Assembly (NCBI GenBank): GCA_014380965.1
Contig: JACMIV010000150.1
Span: forward strand, 1 to 7,979
Direction of reading: 5' to 3'
Origin: Rhizobiaceae bacterium
GTDB taxonomy: Bacteria; Pseudomonadota; Alphaproteobacteria; Rhizobiales; Rhizobiaceae
DNA length: 7,979 bases
In this document: one piece after another, positions 1 through 6,204 of the stretch
Layout of the letters: each line of letters starts with the position of its first letter
Position numbering within the stretch: the first letter of the stretch is position 1
Translations under genes and position numbers: made by a program
The notes under the pieces: generated by a model
What the model saw: the letters and a program-made list of their open reading frames with translations, nothing else
What the model was told of the DNA's origin: nothing
The model's database searches: none

Positions 1-267
1 GCGCGACTGCGGGACGTAGCCGAGGCCGCCGAGCGCGCGGGCGGAGGTGCGCGCCGCCGTCATGTCGGCGTCGCCGACCCGGATCTCGCCGCCATGGCGG
101 CGGGTGAGGCCCATGAGGCTCGCGAGCAGCGTTGTCTTGCCCATGCCGTTGCGGCCGAGGATCGCTGCCCTCCCGCCCGCCGGAACGGAGAAGCTGACAT
201 CCTCGAGGATGACGGTCGGCCCGTAGCCGGCCTTGAGATGGCGGACGTCAAGCGGCATGGCCGGCAT
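1..267 (-). CDS. livF: HAAT-family ABC transporter ATPase, LivF type (partial, N-terminal 89 residues)
   Basis: This is the second ATP-binding subunit of a branched-chain amino-acid-type (HAAT) importer. It sits on the cytoplasmic face of the membrane and forms the ATPase pair with the LivG-type subunit next to it. Only the first 89 codons lie in the window; the gene continues past the left edge. Visible motifs are the N-terminal ABC strand (LDVRHLKAGYG), a Walker A loop GRNGMGKTT at residues 38-46, and a Q-loop with Gln at about residue 87 in GYVPQ. The Asn-Gly-Met-Gly-Lys form of Walker A is typical of LivF. The start at 267 is preferred because GGGAG lies 8 bases upstream; an in-frame ATG at 258 is possible. 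The gene overlaps the end of the livG-type gene by about 20 bases, which suggests translational coupling. The real substrate is probably an aromatic acid, judged from the neighbours. Confidence 0.93.
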   Translation of the reverse strand, partial: MPAMPLDVRHLKAGYGPTVILEDVSFSVPAGGRAAILGRNGMGKTTLLASLMGLTRRHGGEIRVGDADMTAARTSARALGGLGYVPQSR

Positions 268-1012
268 GGCCGTGACTCCCGAGATAGGCTTCGCGCACGC
301 GCGGATGGGAGCCGACCTCGGCGGGCGGCCCGGAGAAGATGACCTGGCCTGCGGCAAGCACCACCACTTCGCGCGCGAAGCGGAAGACGAGATCCATGTC
401 GTGGTCGATCATCAGGACGGCGAGATCGGCGGGCAGCGCGGCGATCGCTCCCTCTATGAGGGCCGTATCGCTTTGCGGCACGCCCGCGGCAGGCTCGTCG
501 AGAAGCAGCACCTTCGGCTTCATCGCCAGCGCGAGGCTGAGTTCGAGGAGACGTTGCTGACCATACGCGATTTCGGAAACGCGGCGTTCCGCCAGGGCGC
601 CAAGCCCGAGAAGATCGAGGAGCGCGCGAACCTCTGCCATGACGGCGGGCATCGCGTGATAGTGCCCGGCGAGGCGCCCGGTGCGGCCCTCGCGCTGCAG
701 GATGGCGAGGCCGAGATGGTCCTCCGCCGTCATCTCCTGGAAGAGCCGCGTCACTTGGAAGGAGCGCACGAGCCCTGCGCGCACCCGCTCCACCGCCGAC
801 GCCCGCGTGATGTCGCGCCCGCCGAGATGGACGGTTCCCGACGACGGCTTCAGGAGACCCGTCATGAGGTTGATGAGCGTCGTCTTGCCGGCGCCGTTCG
901 GGCCGATGAGGGCCGTGCGCGCCCCTACGGCCAGCGAGAAGGAGACGTCGTCGGTCACCTTCAGCCCGCCGAAGCTCTTGCGCAGGTTTCGGATCTCGAG
1001 GAGCGGCGTCAT
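248..1012 (-). CDS. livG: HAAT-family ABC transporter ATPase, LivG type
   Basis: ATP-binding subunit of the HAAT importer, 254 residues, the usual LivG length. Motifs in order are Walker A GPNGAGKTT (37-45), a Q-loop at Gln86 (SFQVTRLF), a degenerate signature AYGQQ (149-153) in place of LSGGQ, Walker B VLLLDEP (168-174) with catalytic Glu173, and the switch His204 in MIDHDMD. All residues needed for ATP hydrolysis are therefore present. The reading frame extends 47 codons further upstream, but that stretch is Arg-rich and lies inside the livM-type gene. The ATG at 1012 has a strong ribosome binding site and matches the family N-terminus (MTPLLEIRNL). The gene shares a 4-base ATGA overlap with the livM-type gene, and its own end overlaps the livF-type start, so all are co-translated in one operon. 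The gene name reflects family, not proven leucine transport. Confidence 0.96.
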   Translation of the reverse strand: MTPLLEIRNLRKSFGGLKVTDDVSFSLAVGARTALIGPNGAGKTTLINLMTGLLKPSSGTVHLGGRDITRASAVERVRAGLVRSFQVTRLFQEMTAEDHLGLAILQREGRTGRLAGHYHAMPAVMAEVRALLDLLGLGALAERRVSEIAYGQQRLLELSLALAMKPKVLLLDEPAAGVPQSDTALIEGAIAALPADLAVLMIDHDMDLVFRFAREVVVLAAGQVIFSGPPAEVGSHPRVREAYLGSHGHAGHAA

Positions 1013-2022
1013 GGGGCCCTCCTGCGGCGATAAAGGTCGAGCAGCGAGCCGTAGAGGCCGCGCGGAGCGAAGAGGACGATGGCGATGAGCAGCGCGCCGA
1101 CGAGGGTCATCCAGTGGAACGGGTCGGCGGCCGAAACGACATGCTCGAACCACATGAAGACGAAGGTGCCGGCGATCGCCCCGAACAGCGTGCCGACCCC
1201 GCCGAGGACGAGCATCACCAGCGTCTCCGCCGAGAGCGTGAAGGAGACGGAGTCGAGGCCGACGACCTGCGTCGAGATCGCGGCGAGCGCTCCGCCGAGA
1301 CCGGCCACCGCGCCGGAGATCGCGTAGAGTTTGACGAGCACGGGATAGACCGGCGAGCCCATCGCCTTCACCCTGACCGGGTCCTGCCTGATCCCCTGGC
1401 AGAGCATGCCGAAAGGCGAGCGAACGAGGATTCGAAGGAGAAGCGTCGCGACGGCGAGGAGGCCGAGACCGAGAAGGAAGGCGGTGCGGCCCCAGAGATC
1501 GAAGGCGAAGAGGCCGAAGACGGGCGCCGCCGCGATCCCAGCGAGACCGTCGCTGCCGCCGGTCCAGGCGGACGCCTTGTTGGCGATCTCGTGGGCGAGC
1601 TGCACCACGGCGATCGACAGGACGAGCTGCGGCAGGCCGTGGGCGCGCAGGATGATCGCGCCGGAGATCGCGCCCGCCAGCGCGCCGCAGACGAGGCCGA
1701 TGAAGAGCAGCGTGAAGGGCTCGGTGACGCCGAAGGAGACGCAGGCGATGCCGGCCCCATAGGCGCCGGCCCCGAAGAGCGCGGCGTGGCCGAGCGTCGC
1801 GACGCCGCCGTATCCGGTGACGAGGTCGAGCGACAGCGCGAGGAGGGCGAGCGCGACGAGGCTGGTCAGGAACGAGAGGTTCGTCGGGAAGAGGAAGTAG
1901 CAGGCGATGCCGACGCCGAGGACCACGGCTATGCCGATCATGTCGCCGACGACGGGGGAAGGGCGGCGGCGGGGCGCTGCGACCGGCGTCGCGGCGGCGG
2001 AAGTCATGCTCATCTCGGTCAT
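1009..2022 (-). CDS. livM: HAAT-family ABC transporter permease, LivM type
   Basis: One of the two inner-membrane channel subunits of the importer, 337 residues. A polar, Pro/Arg-containing N-terminal leader (about residues 1-25) precedes a series of hydrophobic membrane segments. The LivM hallmark LSLDLVTGYGG...LGHAALFGAGAY covers about residues 63-88. Further family marks are GGSDGLAG near 155-162 and the cytoplasmic coupling stretch LVLGGVGTLFGAIAG near 271-285, which contacts the ATPase. The C-terminus (FAPRGLYGSLLDLYRRRR) is the usual basic cytoplasmic end. The ATG at 2022 overlaps the livH-type stop by 4 bases (ATGA), and GGGAAGG just upstream can serve as its ribosome binding site. In-frame ATGs four to five codons further in are less well placed. 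The livG-type start again overlaps its stop by 4 bases. The family is certain; the substrate is inferred from context. Confidence 0.95.
   Translation of the reverse strand: MTEMSMTSAAATPVAAPRRRPSPVVGDMIGIAVVLGVGIACYFLFPTNLSFLTSLVALALLALSLDLVTGYGGVATLGHAALFGAGAYGAGIACVSFGVTEPFTLLFIGLVCGALAGAISGAIILRAHGLPQLVLSIAVVQLAHEIANKASAWTGGSDGLAGIAAAPVFGLFAFDLWGRTAFLLGLGLLAVATLLLRILVRSPFGMLCQGIRQDPVRVKAMGSPVYPVLVKLYAISGAVAGLGGALAAISTQVVGLDSVSFTLSAETLVMLVLGGVGTLFGAIAGTFVFMWFEHVVSAADPFHWMTLVGALLIAIVLFAPRGLYGSLLDLYRRRRAP
1017..1023 (-). promoter_or_regulatory. Ribosome binding site that fixes the livG-type start
   Basis: AGGAGGG on the minus strand ends 4 bases before the ATG at 1012. It lies within the last codons of the livM-type gene. 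It favours this ATG over the GTG that would add 47 codons upstream. Confidence 0.75.
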
Positions 2023-2879
2023 GCCCTTCCCATCAGGCCGCGGGGGAAGACGAGGATGATGAGAATCACCGCGAGATAGAAGAAGAACTCGCCGAAGTCG
2101 GGCATCAGATAGCGGCCCGTCGTGTCGATGGCGCCGAGGAGGAGGCAGGCGAGGAGCGCGCCGGGGATCGAGCCGGCCCCGCCGACGCAGACGACGACGA
2201 GAAAGGTCACCATGTAGCGCAGCGCGTAGTAGGGCTCGATCGGCAGGAGCTCCGCGCCGAGCACGCCGCCGAAGGCCGCAAGGCCCATCGCGAGCGCGAA
2301 GGAGAGGGCGTAGATGCGCTCGGTCGGAACGCCGAGCGCCGAGGCCATGGCGGAATTGTCGACCGCGGCGCGCAGGCGGATGCCGAAACCGGTGCGTTCC
2401 ATCAGGAACCAGAGCCCGACCGTGATGCCGAGCCCGCAGGCGATGGCGAAGAGCCGGTGCGTCGAGACCGTGCGAAAGCCGATGTCGGTCGGCGCGCGCA
2501 GCATCTCCGGCAGCGGGATGGTCTTCAGCGTCGGGCCGAAGACGTAGTTGGTGAGGCCGATGACGACGAAGGTGATGCCGATCGTCATCAGCACCTGCGT
2601 CAGCTCCGGCTTGCCGTAGATGCGCCGGTAGAGCAGCCGCTCGACCGGCACCGCGATGAGGACGGTGCCGGCGACGGCGCCGAGGAGGACGAGCGGATAG
2701 GGCAGACCGGCGCTCTGGCCGAGCCAGGAGGCGATGTAGCCGCCGATCATCGCGAAGGCGCCGTGCGCGAGGTTGACGACGCGCATCAGCCCCATCGTCA
2801 GCGACAGGCCGATCGAGATGACGAACAGCACCATGCCATAGGCCAGCGCGTCCACCCCGATCGAAAGAGCCGTCTGCAT
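2019..2879 (-). CDS. livH: HAAT-family ABC transporter permease, LivH type
   Basis: Second inner-membrane permease subunit, 286 residues, a normal LivH length. It is hydrophobic throughout. Family marks are MRVVNLAHGAFAMIGGY (32-48), the motif RLRAAVDNSAMASALGV (168-184), and the coupling loop VCVGGAGSIPGAL (230-242) that docks on the ATPase. The C-terminus FPRGLMGRA is typical. The start at 2879 is supported by GGGGAGG five bases upstream. It follows the binding-protein gene by 36 bases and overlaps the livM-type gene by 4 bases, so it is the second gene of the operon. Nothing in it looks damaged. Together with the LivM-type subunit it should form the transmembrane path for the compound delivered by the binding protein. 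Confidence 0.95.
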   Translation of the reverse strand: MQTALSIGVDALAYGMVLFVISIGLSLTMGLMRVVNLAHGAFAMIGGYIASWLGQSAGLPYPLVLLGAVAGTVLIAVPVERLLYRRIYGKPELTQVLMTIGITFVVIGLTNYVFGPTLKTIPLPEMLRAPTDIGFRTVSTHRLFAIACGLGITVGLWFLMERTGFGIRLRAAVDNSAMASALGVPTERIYALSFALAMGLAAFGGVLGAELLPIEPYYALRYMVTFLVVVCVGGAGSIPGALLACLLLGAIDTTGRYLMPDFGEFFFYLAVILIILVFPRGLMGRA

Positions 2880-2915
2880 CGAAGCCTCCCCTCCCGTCTC
2901 AGCCGAAAGCGCGGA

Positions 2916-4115
2916 TCAGCGCGGGAAGCCGAGATCGGGCGTGTTCGGATAGGAGGCGATCTCCTTGTTGAAGAGCTTGCCCGCCGCGTCTTTTGCGACC
3001 TCGCGCAGATAGATCGTCTGTGTCGGCGAGCGCGTCTCGGGATCGATCGTCACGGGGCCGCGCGGGCTTTCGAACGTGAACCCCTTGACCGCCTCGACCG
3101 CCGCCGCCGCATCCTGCTCGCCGCCCGTCGCCTCGATCATCTTCGCGATGACGCGCATGCCGTCATAGGCGCCGACGGAGGGGAAGCTGAGCAGCGCGGG
3201 GTCGCCGATCGCCTTGCCGGCGGCCTCGACGAAGGCCTTGTTTTCCGGGCTGTCGTGCGAGATCGCGTAGTGGAAGGTGGTCAAAAGCCCCTCGGCCGTG
3301 TCGCCGAGCGCGGGCAGGTCGCTCTCCTGCGTCAGGTCGCCGGGCGCGAGGAACTGGACGTTCGCCGCGCGCAGGCCGTTGTCTGCATAGGCGCGGGCAA
3401 AACCCAGCGTCGTCGGGCCTGAGGGTAGAAAGGCGAAGACGGCCTCGGCGCCGGACGAGCGCACGCGCTGCATGATGGGCGAGAAGTCGTTCGTCGCAAG
3501 CGGCATGCGGACCGAATCGACCACTTCGCCGCCGCCGTCGGTGAAGATCTTCGTGAAGGCCGCTTCGGCGTCGGCGCCTGGACCGTAGTCGCTGACGGCC
3601 GTGATCACCTTCTTGATGCCGCGCTCGAGGGCAACCGTCGCCATCGGTCCCGAGGTCTGCCACAGCGTGAAGGACGTCCGCACGATCAGCGGCGATTGCT
3701 TGGTGATCGCGGATGTCGCCGCATTGAAGATGACGAGCGGCACGTTCGCCTGTTCGAGCAGCGGCGCGACGGCGAGCGCGTCGGGCGTGAAGTAGATGCC
3801 GCCGAGATACTGGACGCTCTCGGAGACGACCAGCTCCTGCGCCAGCGCCCGCGAACGGGCCGGGTCCGCTGCCGGCAGGTCGCGATAGACGATCTCGATC
3901 TCGTCGTCGCCGACCGTCTTGCCGTTGACCGCGAGCCATGCCTCGACACCGGCCTGGAAATTCTTGCCCTGATTGGCGAACGGGCCCGAAAACGGCCCGA
4001 TGATGCCGACCTTGATCGTGTCGGCAAATGCCGGGGACGCAAAACCCGCGACGAGGATCGTGGCGATGGCGAAGCGGCGGGCGATGCTGCGCGACGTGCG
4101 CGGAAGACGGATCAT
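2916..4115 (-). CDS. Periplasmic substrate-binding protein of the HAAT transporter (Peripla_BP_6 / LivK-like, probable aromatic-acid type)
   Basis: First gene of the transporter operon, 399 residues. It encodes the periplasmic receptor that captures the substrate and hands it to the permeases. A Sec signal peptide is clear: basic residues in 1-14, a hydrophobic core, and cleavage expected after SPAFA at residue 31, leaving a mature start DTIKVG. There is no lipobox cysteine. The mature protein has the type I periplasmic-binding fold signature KVGIIGPFSGPFANQG (35-50), then VPLVIFNAATSAI (125-137), the hinge region around SDYGPGAD (175-182), and NDFSPIMQRV (209-218), all usual for LivK-like proteins. 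GGGAGG eight bases upstream supports the start. The substrate cannot be read directly. Location beside pobA and a PcaR-type regulator suggests 4-hydroxybenzoate or another aromatic acid; HAAT systems for aromatic acids are known in Rhodopseudomonas (Hba) and Sinorhizobium (PcaMNVWX). An amino-acid substrate remains possible. Confidence 0.9.
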   Translation of the reverse strand: MIRLPRTSRSIARRFAIATILVAGFASPAFADTIKVGIIGPFSGPFANQGKNFQAGVEAWLAVNGKTVGDDEIEIVYRDLPAADPARSRALAQELVVSESVQYLGGIYFTPDALAVAPLLEQANVPLVIFNAATSAITKQSPLIVRTSFTLWQTSGPMATVALERGIKKVITAVSDYGPGADAEAAFTKIFTDGGGEVVDSVRMPLATNDFSPIMQRVRSSGAEAVFAFLPSGPTTLGFARAYADNGLRAANVQFLAPGDLTQESDLPALGDTAEGLLTTFHYAISHDSPENKAFVEAAGKAIGDPALLSFPSVGAYDGMRVIAKMIEATGGEQDAAAAVEAVKGFTFESPRGPVTIDPETRSPTQTIYLREVAKDAAGKLFNKEIASYPNTPDLGFPR

Positions 4116-4168
4116 GAAAGGTTCCTCCCAGAACGTGGAGGCCTAAGGGAGACGATCATGTGGAGGGT

Positions 4169-4174
4169 TGTCAA
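4169..4174 (-). promoter_or_regulatory. Possible -35 element for the transporter operon
   Basis: A perfect TTGACA lies on the minus strand about 54 bases before the binding-protein ATG. No good -10 hexamer is seen 16-18 bases downstream (CTCCCT at the best spacing), so the promoter is tentative. An alternative is TATCAT (4184-4189, minus strand) as a -10 with a poor -35 inside the inverted repeat. Confidence 0.3.
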
Positions 4175-4187
4175 GGGCGAATAATGA

Positions 4188-4193
4188 TATAGT
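4188..4193 (+). promoter_or_regulatory. Possible -10 element for the IclR-family gene
   Basis: TATAGT on the plus strand would place the transcript start near 4200, about 35 bases before the ATG at 4235. There is no good -35 at 16-18 bases; TTGTCA at 4168-4173 is only 14 bases away. The inverted repeat at 4194-4208 would cover the transcript start, as expected for autorepression. Confidence 0.3.
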
Positions 4194-4213
4194 GTGCGGA
4201 TAACGCACGTTAT
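4194..4213. promoter_or_regulatory. Candidate operator: two overlapping inverted repeats
   Basis: Two perfect inverted repeats overlap here. GTGCG-GATAA-CGCAC (4194-4208) has 5-bp arms. ATAACG-CA-CGTTAT (4200-4213) has 6-bp arms. They lie in the AT-rich part of the 119-bp divergent region between the binding-protein gene and the IclR-family gene. From memory, the Pseudomonas putida PcaR site is GTTCGATAATCGCAC; the first repeat matches 10 of its 15 positions, with nearly all of both outer arms conserved. The most likely ligand is the IclR-family protein encoded next door, acting on both directions of transcription. Binding itself is inference. Confidence 0.5.
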
Positions 4214-4220
4214 GCATGAG

Positions 4221-4226
4221 GGAGGG
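4221..4226 (+). promoter_or_regulatory. Ribosome binding site that fixes the IclR-family start
   Basis: GGAGGG ends 8 bases before the ATG at 4235. The in-frame GTG at 4226 overlaps this element and so is unlikely to be the start. Confidence 0.7.
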
Positions 4227-4234
4227 TGTGGGCG

Positions 4235-5002
4235 ATGAGGATAGGGGGGGCCGATCCGGATACGATGGGAGGCCTCGCCAAGGGTCTGGCCGTGATCGAG
4301 GCCTTCTCGGCGGAGCGTCCGAAGCTGACGATCGCGGACGCTGCCCGCATCGCCGGGCTGGAGCGAGCCACCGCGAGGCGCTGTCTCCTGACGCTGCTCA
4401 AGGCCGGCTATGCCGAGTTCGACGGCAAGTTCTACCGACTGACCCCGCGCGTCCTTCGTCTCGGCCTGTCCTACATGGCGACGACGCCGCTCCCGGCGAT
4501 CCTTGCGCCGGTCCTGACGCGGCTTGCCGCGGAGACGGGGGAAAGCTGTTCGGCGACGATCCTCGACGATACCGAGATCGTCTATGTCGCAAGAGCCTCT
4601 CAAAAGCGTGTGATGTCGATCGGCCTCGGCGTCGGGAGCCGTTTGCCGGCTTATTGCACGTCGATGGGCCGTGTCCTTCTCGCCGCTCTCGAACCGGCCG
4701 CCGCTCTCGAAATCATCGAGCGCTCCGACCGGCGCAAGCTGACGCCGCACACCCGCGTCGATCCCGCCGTCATCATGACCGAACTCTCCATTGCGCGGAG
4801 CGAGGGTTGCTGCCTCGTCGAGGAGGAGTTGGAGATCGGTCTGCGCTCGCTTGCCGTCCCCGTCTTCGCCGCATCGGGGCGCGTCGCTGCCGCGATGAAT
4901 GTCGGTGCGCAGTCCCAGCAGGTGTCGGCCGACGCCATGCGGACCCGCATGCTGCCTCTGCTGCGCGCGGCCCAGGACGATCTCGCCCGAATGCTGATCT
5001 GA
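4235..5002 (+). CDS. IclR-family transcriptional regulator, PcaR/PcaU/PobR type
   Basis: A 255-residue cytoplasmic DNA-binding regulator. Residues 12-75 form the winged helix-turn-helix: GGLAKGLAVIEAFSAERPKL, then the helix pair around IADAARIAGLERATARRCLL (33-52), then a wing with KFYRLTPRVLRLG. The C-terminal ligand-sensing domain shows DDTEIVYVARA (111-121), LPAYCTSMGRVLLAAL (137-152) and EEELEIGLRSLAVPV (196-210). The combination ERPKLT, TPRVLRLG and YCTSMGRVLLA is characteristic of the beta-ketoadipate group of IclR regulators (PcaR, PcaU, PobR, CatR), which respond to protocatechuate, 4-hydroxybenzoate or beta-ketoadipate. It is divergent from the transporter operon across a 119-bp region with candidate operators, so it probably controls that operon and itself. 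I cannot say which member it is or which ligand it binds. Its end is 24 bases from the end of the convergent AraC-family gene. Confidence 0.9.
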   Translation: MRIGGADPDTMGGLAKGLAVIEAFSAERPKLTIADAARIAGLERATARRCLLTLLKAGYAEFDGKFYRLTPRVLRLGLSYMATTPLPAILAPVLTRLAAETGESCSATILDDTEIVYVARASQKRVMSIGLGVGSRLPAYCTSMGRVLLAALEPAAALEIIERSDRRKLTPHTRVDPAVIMTELSIARSEGCCLVEEELEIGLRSLAVPVFAASGRVAAAMNVGAQSQQVSADAMRTRMLPLLRAAQDDLARMLI

Positions 5003-5026
5003 ACCCGGCCGGCCGGCCCGCGCGGA

Positions 5027-6055
5027 TCAGCCACCGCCGACTTCGTTCCTCGACTCGCTTCCGTCCTGGCGGGGCGCCCCGTTCGGGGCTTTGGTCGGAG
5101 CTTCGTTCGCGGCCTGGCGAAAGGCGAGGGGGCTGCGCCCCGTCCGGTCGCGAAAGAAGCGGCTGAAATAGGCCGGGCTGTCGAAGCCGAGGCGCCGCGC
5201 GATCTCGCCGACGGGCGCGCCGGTGTAGACGAGCAGGCGCTTAGCCTCGATCAGCCGCCTGTCGTGGACGAGGCCGAGGGGCGGGCGACCCGTCGCAGCC
5301 CGGCAGAGGCGCCCGAGATGGGGAACGGAGACGCCGACGCTGCGGGCATAGACCGCGATGGGGCGCGGTTCGAGGAAATGCGCCTCGACCTCCGACAGGA
5401 AACGCCCGACGACGGCAAGATCGCGACGCGGAGCTTGGTCCTCTCCCGCGCCTGCAACTTCTTGCGCCTCGCGCGCGAACCACAGCGCGATGAGGAGTGC
5501 CCGCGCGTTGAGGGTCGCGTCGCGTCCGAGAGCGAAACCCGCATGATCCGCAAGGATCGTTTCGAACAGGAATTGCGCCTCGGCAAGGGCGTCCGGTCGG
5601 CAAATCCCAGCCGCCGGCAGCAGGATCGGACGCGCGAGCGCGCCGCGTGCTCCGGGCGCCGCCGCAAGGCCCATGGCCAAAACGGACGAGGGTACGCTGA
5701 CGACGATCCCGACAGTCTCCGGCGCGAACGCATAGGCGTGGACGACGAGCGGCGGCAGGAAGGCGAAGCTGCCGGCCGGAAGATCCGCCTCGACCCCCTC
5801 CACCGAGGCCTGCGCATGGCCGGAGGCGATCCAGATGCCCTGGTAAAGCGCGCCGTGGCGATGCGCGCCGATTCGCCATCCGAGCGCCGACGAACGCGCG
5901 CGGATGGTCTCGGCATGGACGCCCGAGGGCACGCTTGCGGGATCGCCGTCGCCATAGAGCGCATAGGCGGGAATGGCCTCCGTCACGGCCTCCACGGAAC
6001 GGTGGGCCGGGACACATTCATCGCCGCGAGGAGGGCGTCGCGACAGGTCCGGCAT
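5027..6055 (-). CDS. pobR: AraC-family transcriptional regulator, probable PobR (activator of pobA)
   Basis: A 342-residue regulator divergent from pobA. The N-terminal half carries a cupin-like sensing domain: IPAYALYGDG (28-37), the histidine cluster AHRHGALYQGIWIASG (64-79), and PAGSFAFLPPLVVHAYAF (93-110). The C-terminal AraC DNA-binding domain (about 212-313) has a first helix-turn-helix around IAVYARSVGVSVPHLGRLCR and a second in VGEIARRLGFDSPAYFSRFF (282-301), ending in the family signature DRTGRSPLAFR. Adjacent divergent placement with pobA is the classic arrangement for AraC-type PobR, which activates pobA with 4-hydroxybenzoate; this is inferred here. The ATG at 6055 is chosen because GGAG lies five bases upstream; the frame extends to a TTG at 6112 with less support. 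About 29 low-complexity residues follow the DNA-binding domain. The protein is longer at both ends than the roughly 290-300 residues I expect for PobR. Confidence 0.85.
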   Translation of the reverse strand: MPDLSRRPPRGDECVPAHRSVEAVTEAIPAYALYGDGDPASVPSGVHAETIRARSSALGWRIGAHRHGALYQGIWIASGHAQASVEGVEADLPAGSFAFLPPLVVHAYAFAPETVGIVVSVPSSVLAMGLAAAPGARGALARPILLPAAGICRPDALAEAQFLFETILADHAGFALGRDATLNARALLIALWFAREAQEVAGAGEDQAPRRDLAVVGRFLSEVEAHFLEPRPIAVYARSVGVSVPHLGRLCRAATGRPPLGLVHDRRLIEAKRLLVYTGAPVGEIARRLGFDSPAYFSRFFRDRTGRSPLAFRQAANEAPTKAPNGAPRQDGSESRNEVGGG

Positions 6056-6060
6056 ACCAT

Positions 6061-6064
6061 CTCC
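6061..6064 (-). promoter_or_regulatory. Ribosome binding site that supports the pobR start
   Basis: GGAG on the minus strand is five bases before the ATG at 6055. An ATG at 6060 is out of frame with the gene. The element lies at the edge of the inverted repeat at 6064-6078. Confidence 0.55.
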
Positions 6065-6078
6065 GAATGATCGATTCG
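6064..6078. repeat. Inverted repeat in the pobR-pobA divergent region
   Basis: CGAAT-GATCG-ATTCG is a perfect inverted repeat with 5-bp arms, just upstream of the pobR ribosome binding site. A second pattern, CGAACG, occurs at 6093-6098 and again at 6120-6125, 27 bases apart. Either could be part of a regulator site for the 149-bp region 6056-6204. I found no convincing -35/-10 pair for pobA, which would fit an activator-dependent promoter. Function is inference. Confidence 0.3.
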
Positions 6079-6204
6079 TGCAAGTTTTCGCTCGAACGCT
6101 CTCTTTCCGCAACCCTATCCGAACGGCACTCTGGATCCCGGAAAATAGCTTGCCGTCGCCACGGGAGAGGCGAGGAAAACGACAGGCGACGGGAGGACAG
6201 GACC

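Noticed and set aside
1013..1153. A longer livG-type protein starting at the GTG at 1153.
   Set aside because: The extra 47 residues are Arg/Pro-rich, lie inside the livM-type coding region and do not match the family. A strong ribosome binding site and an ATGA overlap support 1012.
2909..2923. A small GCGC/GCGC hairpin at the end of the binding-protein gene as an attenuator that lowers permease expression.
   Set aside because: The stem is only 4 bp and such matches are frequent in this GC-rich sequence; there is no further support.
233..3422. Long plus-strand open frames of 266-321 codons opposite the livG-, livM-, livH-type and binding-protein genes (233-1033, 1114-2079, 2457-3422).
   Set aside because: They are mirror frames of well-identified minus-strand genes in high-GC DNA. 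Their products are Arg/Asp/Glu/Gly-rich without any recognisable domain.
4112..4750. A 212-codon minus-strand frame opposite the IclR-family gene.
   Set aside because: It is a shadow of the regulator and the promoter region, with charged low-complexity content and no family resemblance.
5005..5016. CCGGCCGGCCGG between the convergent IclR and AraC genes as a terminator.
   Set aside because: It can form only a 4-bp stem and has no T-tract on either strand. GC-rich repeats of this kind are expected by chance at this base composition.
5935..6204. An upstream extension of the pobA frame by 90 codons, to 5935.
   Set aside because: It crosses the start of pobR and the divergent promoter region, and PobA proteins begin at the FAD-binding strand, as the ATG at 6205 does.
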